Of a stretch of 16,063 bases of DNA, positions 14,040 to 16,063 are shown one piece after another. The DNA comes from Candidatus Latescibacteria bacterium 4484_7 (GTDB taxonomy: Bacteria; Krumholzibacteriota; Krumholzibacteriia; Krumholzibacteriales; Krumholzibacteriaceae): contig NATK01000010.1 in assembly GCA_002085285.1 (NCBI GenBank), positions 1 to 16,063 on the forward strand, read 5' to 3'. Below the pieces are notes generated by a model that ran no database searches, was not told the DNA's origin, and saw nothing but the letters and a program-made list of their open reading frames with translations. The translations under genes and the position numbers were made by a program. The first letter of the stretch is position 1; every line of letters begins with the position of its first letter.

Positions 14040-16063
14040 GTGAGTTTATCGAAGCTCGAGATAGCAGGTTTTAAATCATTCATGAACCCAGTGACACTCG
14101 AGTTCAGGGATCAAATTACTGCAATCCTTGGGCCGAACGGGTGCGGAAAATCGAATATCGTGGATTCGGTGAGATGGGTGCTCGGGGAGCAGAGCGCAAA
14201 GATGCTTCGCGGAATAAAGATGGAGAACGTGATTTTCAACGGTACCGAGGAACACAAGCCCCTTGGGTTCGCCCAGGTAAGCCTCACGCTGAACAACGAG
14301 AAGGGTCTCTTCCCGCTCGACTACTCCGAGATCACTATAACGAGGAAGGTGTACAGGTCCGGCATAAGCGAATATTTCATAAACAAGTCGCCGTGCAGGT
14401 TGAAAGATATAAGGGAACTTTTCGCCGATACGGGAACAGGAAGCAATTCGTATGCGATCATAGATCAAGAGATAATAGACTTCGTACTCAACGATACCCA
14501 CGGCGAGCGGAAGCTTATGTTCGAAGAAGCGGCTGGTATCGTCAAGTACAGGATGCGCAGGGAAGAGGCTCAGAGGAAATTAAAGCTCACCGAGACCGAT
14601 CTTGTTCGCCTCGAGGATATCATAGAAGAGCTCGACAGGCAGGTTCGCTCGCTGCGTTATCAGGTCGGCAAGGCAAAGAGATACAGCAAGATCAAGGAAA
14701 GGCTAAAGGTGTGGGGGATCGTGTTGATGCGCAAGCAGCTCTCTGCACTGCTCGCCGAGAAGAGGGGCATCGAGTCTGAGCTCGACACCGTATTGGAGAA
14801 GACAGAGAGAGAAGATTTTTCTCTCGGCGAATCGGAGAGCCTATTGCAGCGGAAGCGAGACGATCTCGGGCGGCTCGAATCCGGGTACAACGAGCTCCAG
14901 AACAAGAGGTACGAGATAAGGAGCAGGATCCAGAGCTCTGAGGAGAAGGTTATCCAGTTGAACGAAAGAAAGAGCGAGGCGTCGAGGAGGATAGAGAGGG
15001 CTCGGCAGGAGATAGAGGAAGCGAACAATAGGTTGGCGAATCTTGCAGAGAGGATTGCTGCGATCGAAGCGGATCGCTCGGGGATCGAGGCGAGACTCGA
15101 AGAAAGAAAGGCCGCGATGGCGGATGTTTCCGAAGAGTACAAAGAGGTTTCTGAAAGGGTCTCGGTGCTGAAGGAGGAACTGCTCAAGGTAAAGCAGACT
15201 CAGCTCGATTTCATTCAGGACAAGTTGAGAATAAAGAATTCGCTGGAGCATTTCAATGAGACACTGACCCAGATCGAGGACAAGGTAAGGGGGGTAAGGG
15301 AAGATATCCTCGTGCTTGAGCAGGAGACGAACAGGCTCAAATCGACAAAGGAATCGTACGAGGAGGATGTTTCGAGGGTGAGGAGCGAATTGGAGGAGGC
15401 AGAGAGGAAAAGGGAAAAGGTCGTTTCGAGGATCAAATCGACAGAAGAGGGGATCGCCGCGAAGTCGATTCTTCTTGCTTCTAAGAAGGAAGAAGCAGCC
15501 AAAGTAAGGAGCAGGTATGAGCTCTTAAAGGGGATGGTGGAGAATCTCGAAGGCTATTCCACGGGAACAAGGCTTCTCGTCAAGAAGGATTCGGTTAGGT
15601 TCCGGGGCCCTCTCGCTGACCTCATAGTAGTCGATGAAAAGTACAAGGCTGCACTTCTAGCAGTGTTGCACGATAAACTCGATTCGGTTCTCGTCAATGG
15701 TATGGACGAAGCCTTCGATGCGATAAGGGAGATCGTCGGGCACGAAGTGGGTGCCACCAAGATGCTGTTTGCGGGAGGCGCTCGTTCGATTGAAGACACC
15801 GATGTGCTTGGTCATCCTGGATGTATTGGAAGGCTGAGCGATTTTGTTTCGATGAAACAAGATGAAGGCGGACTTATCCATGCACTCATCGGAAACGTTC
15901 TCTTGTTCGAAGACCTCGATTCAGCGATGAGGTTCGTGCAAAGCGGAGGAAACGGCGGCTTCGACGCCGTTACTCTGAACGGGGTGTATATAGAAGATGA
16001 CAAAGGAGTGACTTACAGCGGGAACAGAGATGAAGATATCACCTTGATCGGAAGAGTCGAGGC
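14040..16063 (+). CDS. smc: Chromosome partition protein SMC, N-terminal part (runs off the right end)
   Basis: SMC dimers, with ScpA and ScpB, organise and help segregate the chromosome. The frame from GTG 14040 is open through 16063 (674 full codons), with GGAGG at 14031-14035 upstream. Residues 1-39 give LSKLEIAGFKSF and the Walker A loop GPNGCGKSN (Lys37). DSVRWVLGEQSAKMLRG and the FEEAAGIVKYRMRR segment are typical of the SMC head. Residues about 170-500 are a long charged coiled coil. From about 504 (GYSTGTRLLVK; then FRGPLADLIVVDEKYKAAL and VTLNGVYIEDDKGV) comes the hinge, and the window ends near its far edge. The second coiled coil, signature motif and Walker B lie outside. Family length is about 1150-1200 residues. 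Confidence 0.97.
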   Translation, partial: MSLSKLEIAGFKSFMNPVTLEFRDQITAILGPNGCGKSNIVDSVRWVLGEQSAKMLRGIKMENVIFNGTEEHKPLGFAQVSLTLNNEKGLFPLDYSEITITRKVYRSGISEYFINKSPCRLKDIRELFADTGTGSNSYAIIDQEIIDFVLNDTHGERKLMFEEAAGIVKYRMRREEAQRKLKLTETDLVRLEDIIEELDRQVRSLRYQVGKAKRYSKIKERLKVWGIVLMRKQLSALLAEKRGIESELDTVLEKTEREDFSLGESESLLQRKRDDLGRLESGYNELQNKRYEIRSRIQSSEEKVIQLNERKSEASRRIERARQEIEEANNRLANLAERIAAIEADRSGIEARLEERKAAMADVSEEYKEVSERVSVLKEELLKVKQTQLDFIQDKLRIKNSLEHFNETLTQIEDKVRGVREDILVLEQETNRLKSTKESYEEDVSRVRSELEEAERKREKVVSRIKSTEEGIAAKSILLASKKEEAAKVRSRYELLKGMVENLEGYSTGTRLLVKKDSVRFRGPLADLIVVDEKYKAALLAVLHDKLDSVLVNGMDEAFDAIREIVGHEVGATKMLFAGGARSIEDTDVLGHPGCIGRLSDFVSMKQDEGGLIHALIGNVLLFEDLDSAMRFVQSGGNGGFDAVTLNGVYIEDDKGVTYSGNRDEDITLIGRVE

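Noticed and set aside
11126..16063. Selenocysteine TGA codon or SECIS hairpin near selA
   Set aside because: All recognised genes end at stops that fit their families' lengths, and no frame continues as a homologous protein past a TGA.
1..16063. CRISPR arrays, insertion sequences, tRNA genes, attachment sites
   Set aside because: No regularly spaced repeats, transposase or integrase motifs, terminal inverted repeats or cloverleaf-like sequence were seen.

Overview
The window (about half G+C) looks like chromosome from a diderm, TonB-using bacterium. Evidence for a diderm: three or four lipoprotein signal peptides, an energy-transducing TonB protein, a SPOR-domain protein and a candidate LpoA-like lipoprotein. 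The gene mix and the divergence of the proteins would fit a poorly cultured lineage near the FCB superphylum, but that is inference. Arginine is mostly AGG/AGA and Ile often ATA, and many starts are GTG or TTG. No mobile element, CRISPR array, tRNA or rRNA was seen.

Left part (1-5358, + strand): the tail of pth, a possible terminator, a good sigma70-type promoter at 195-223, then rpsF-rpsR-rplI (S6, S18, L9; no ssb between the first two). rplI is broken: its N-terminal and C-terminal ends are present but about 79 middle residues are gone and the two halves are in different frames. Next come manB (phosphomannomutase, apparently starting on ATC) and manC (mannose-1-phosphate guanylyltransferase), which make GDP-mannose, then a SurA/PpiC-type peptidyl-prolyl isomerase lipoprotein with a TPR-like tail, and a DUF151 protein. 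These genes are packed tightly enough to be one long transcript.

Middle (5359-10891): a CamH-type gamma-carbonic-anhydrase-like protein and a lipoprotein with a TPR-like half and a periplasmic-binding-protein half (LpoA-like) read rightwards. Facing them on the - strand are tonB and a 775-residue lipoprotein amidase that holds an active-looking Amidase_3 domain and a second, degenerate copy. The two sets meet tail to tail with a 7-base overlap.

Right part (10892-16063, + strand): an AT-rich divergent region with a promoter candidate inside an inverted repeat, then selA, a membrane protein joining a BY-kinase/ParA-like domain without Walker residues to a periplasmic SPOR domain, and the first 674 codons of smc, which runs off the window. 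SelA implies that the organism makes selenocysteine, but selB, selD and tRNA-Sec are not here.

The common theme outside translation is the cell envelope: GDP-mannose supply, outer-membrane protein folding, peptidoglycan hydrolysis, a possible synthase activator, peptidoglycan binding by SPOR, and TonB. The two items most worth following are the pseudo-ATPase-SPOR fusion next to smc and the tandem active/inactive amidase. The anomalies clustered in the first 1.2 kb (odd S6 start, broken L9, ATC start) need a check against raw reads before any biological reading.
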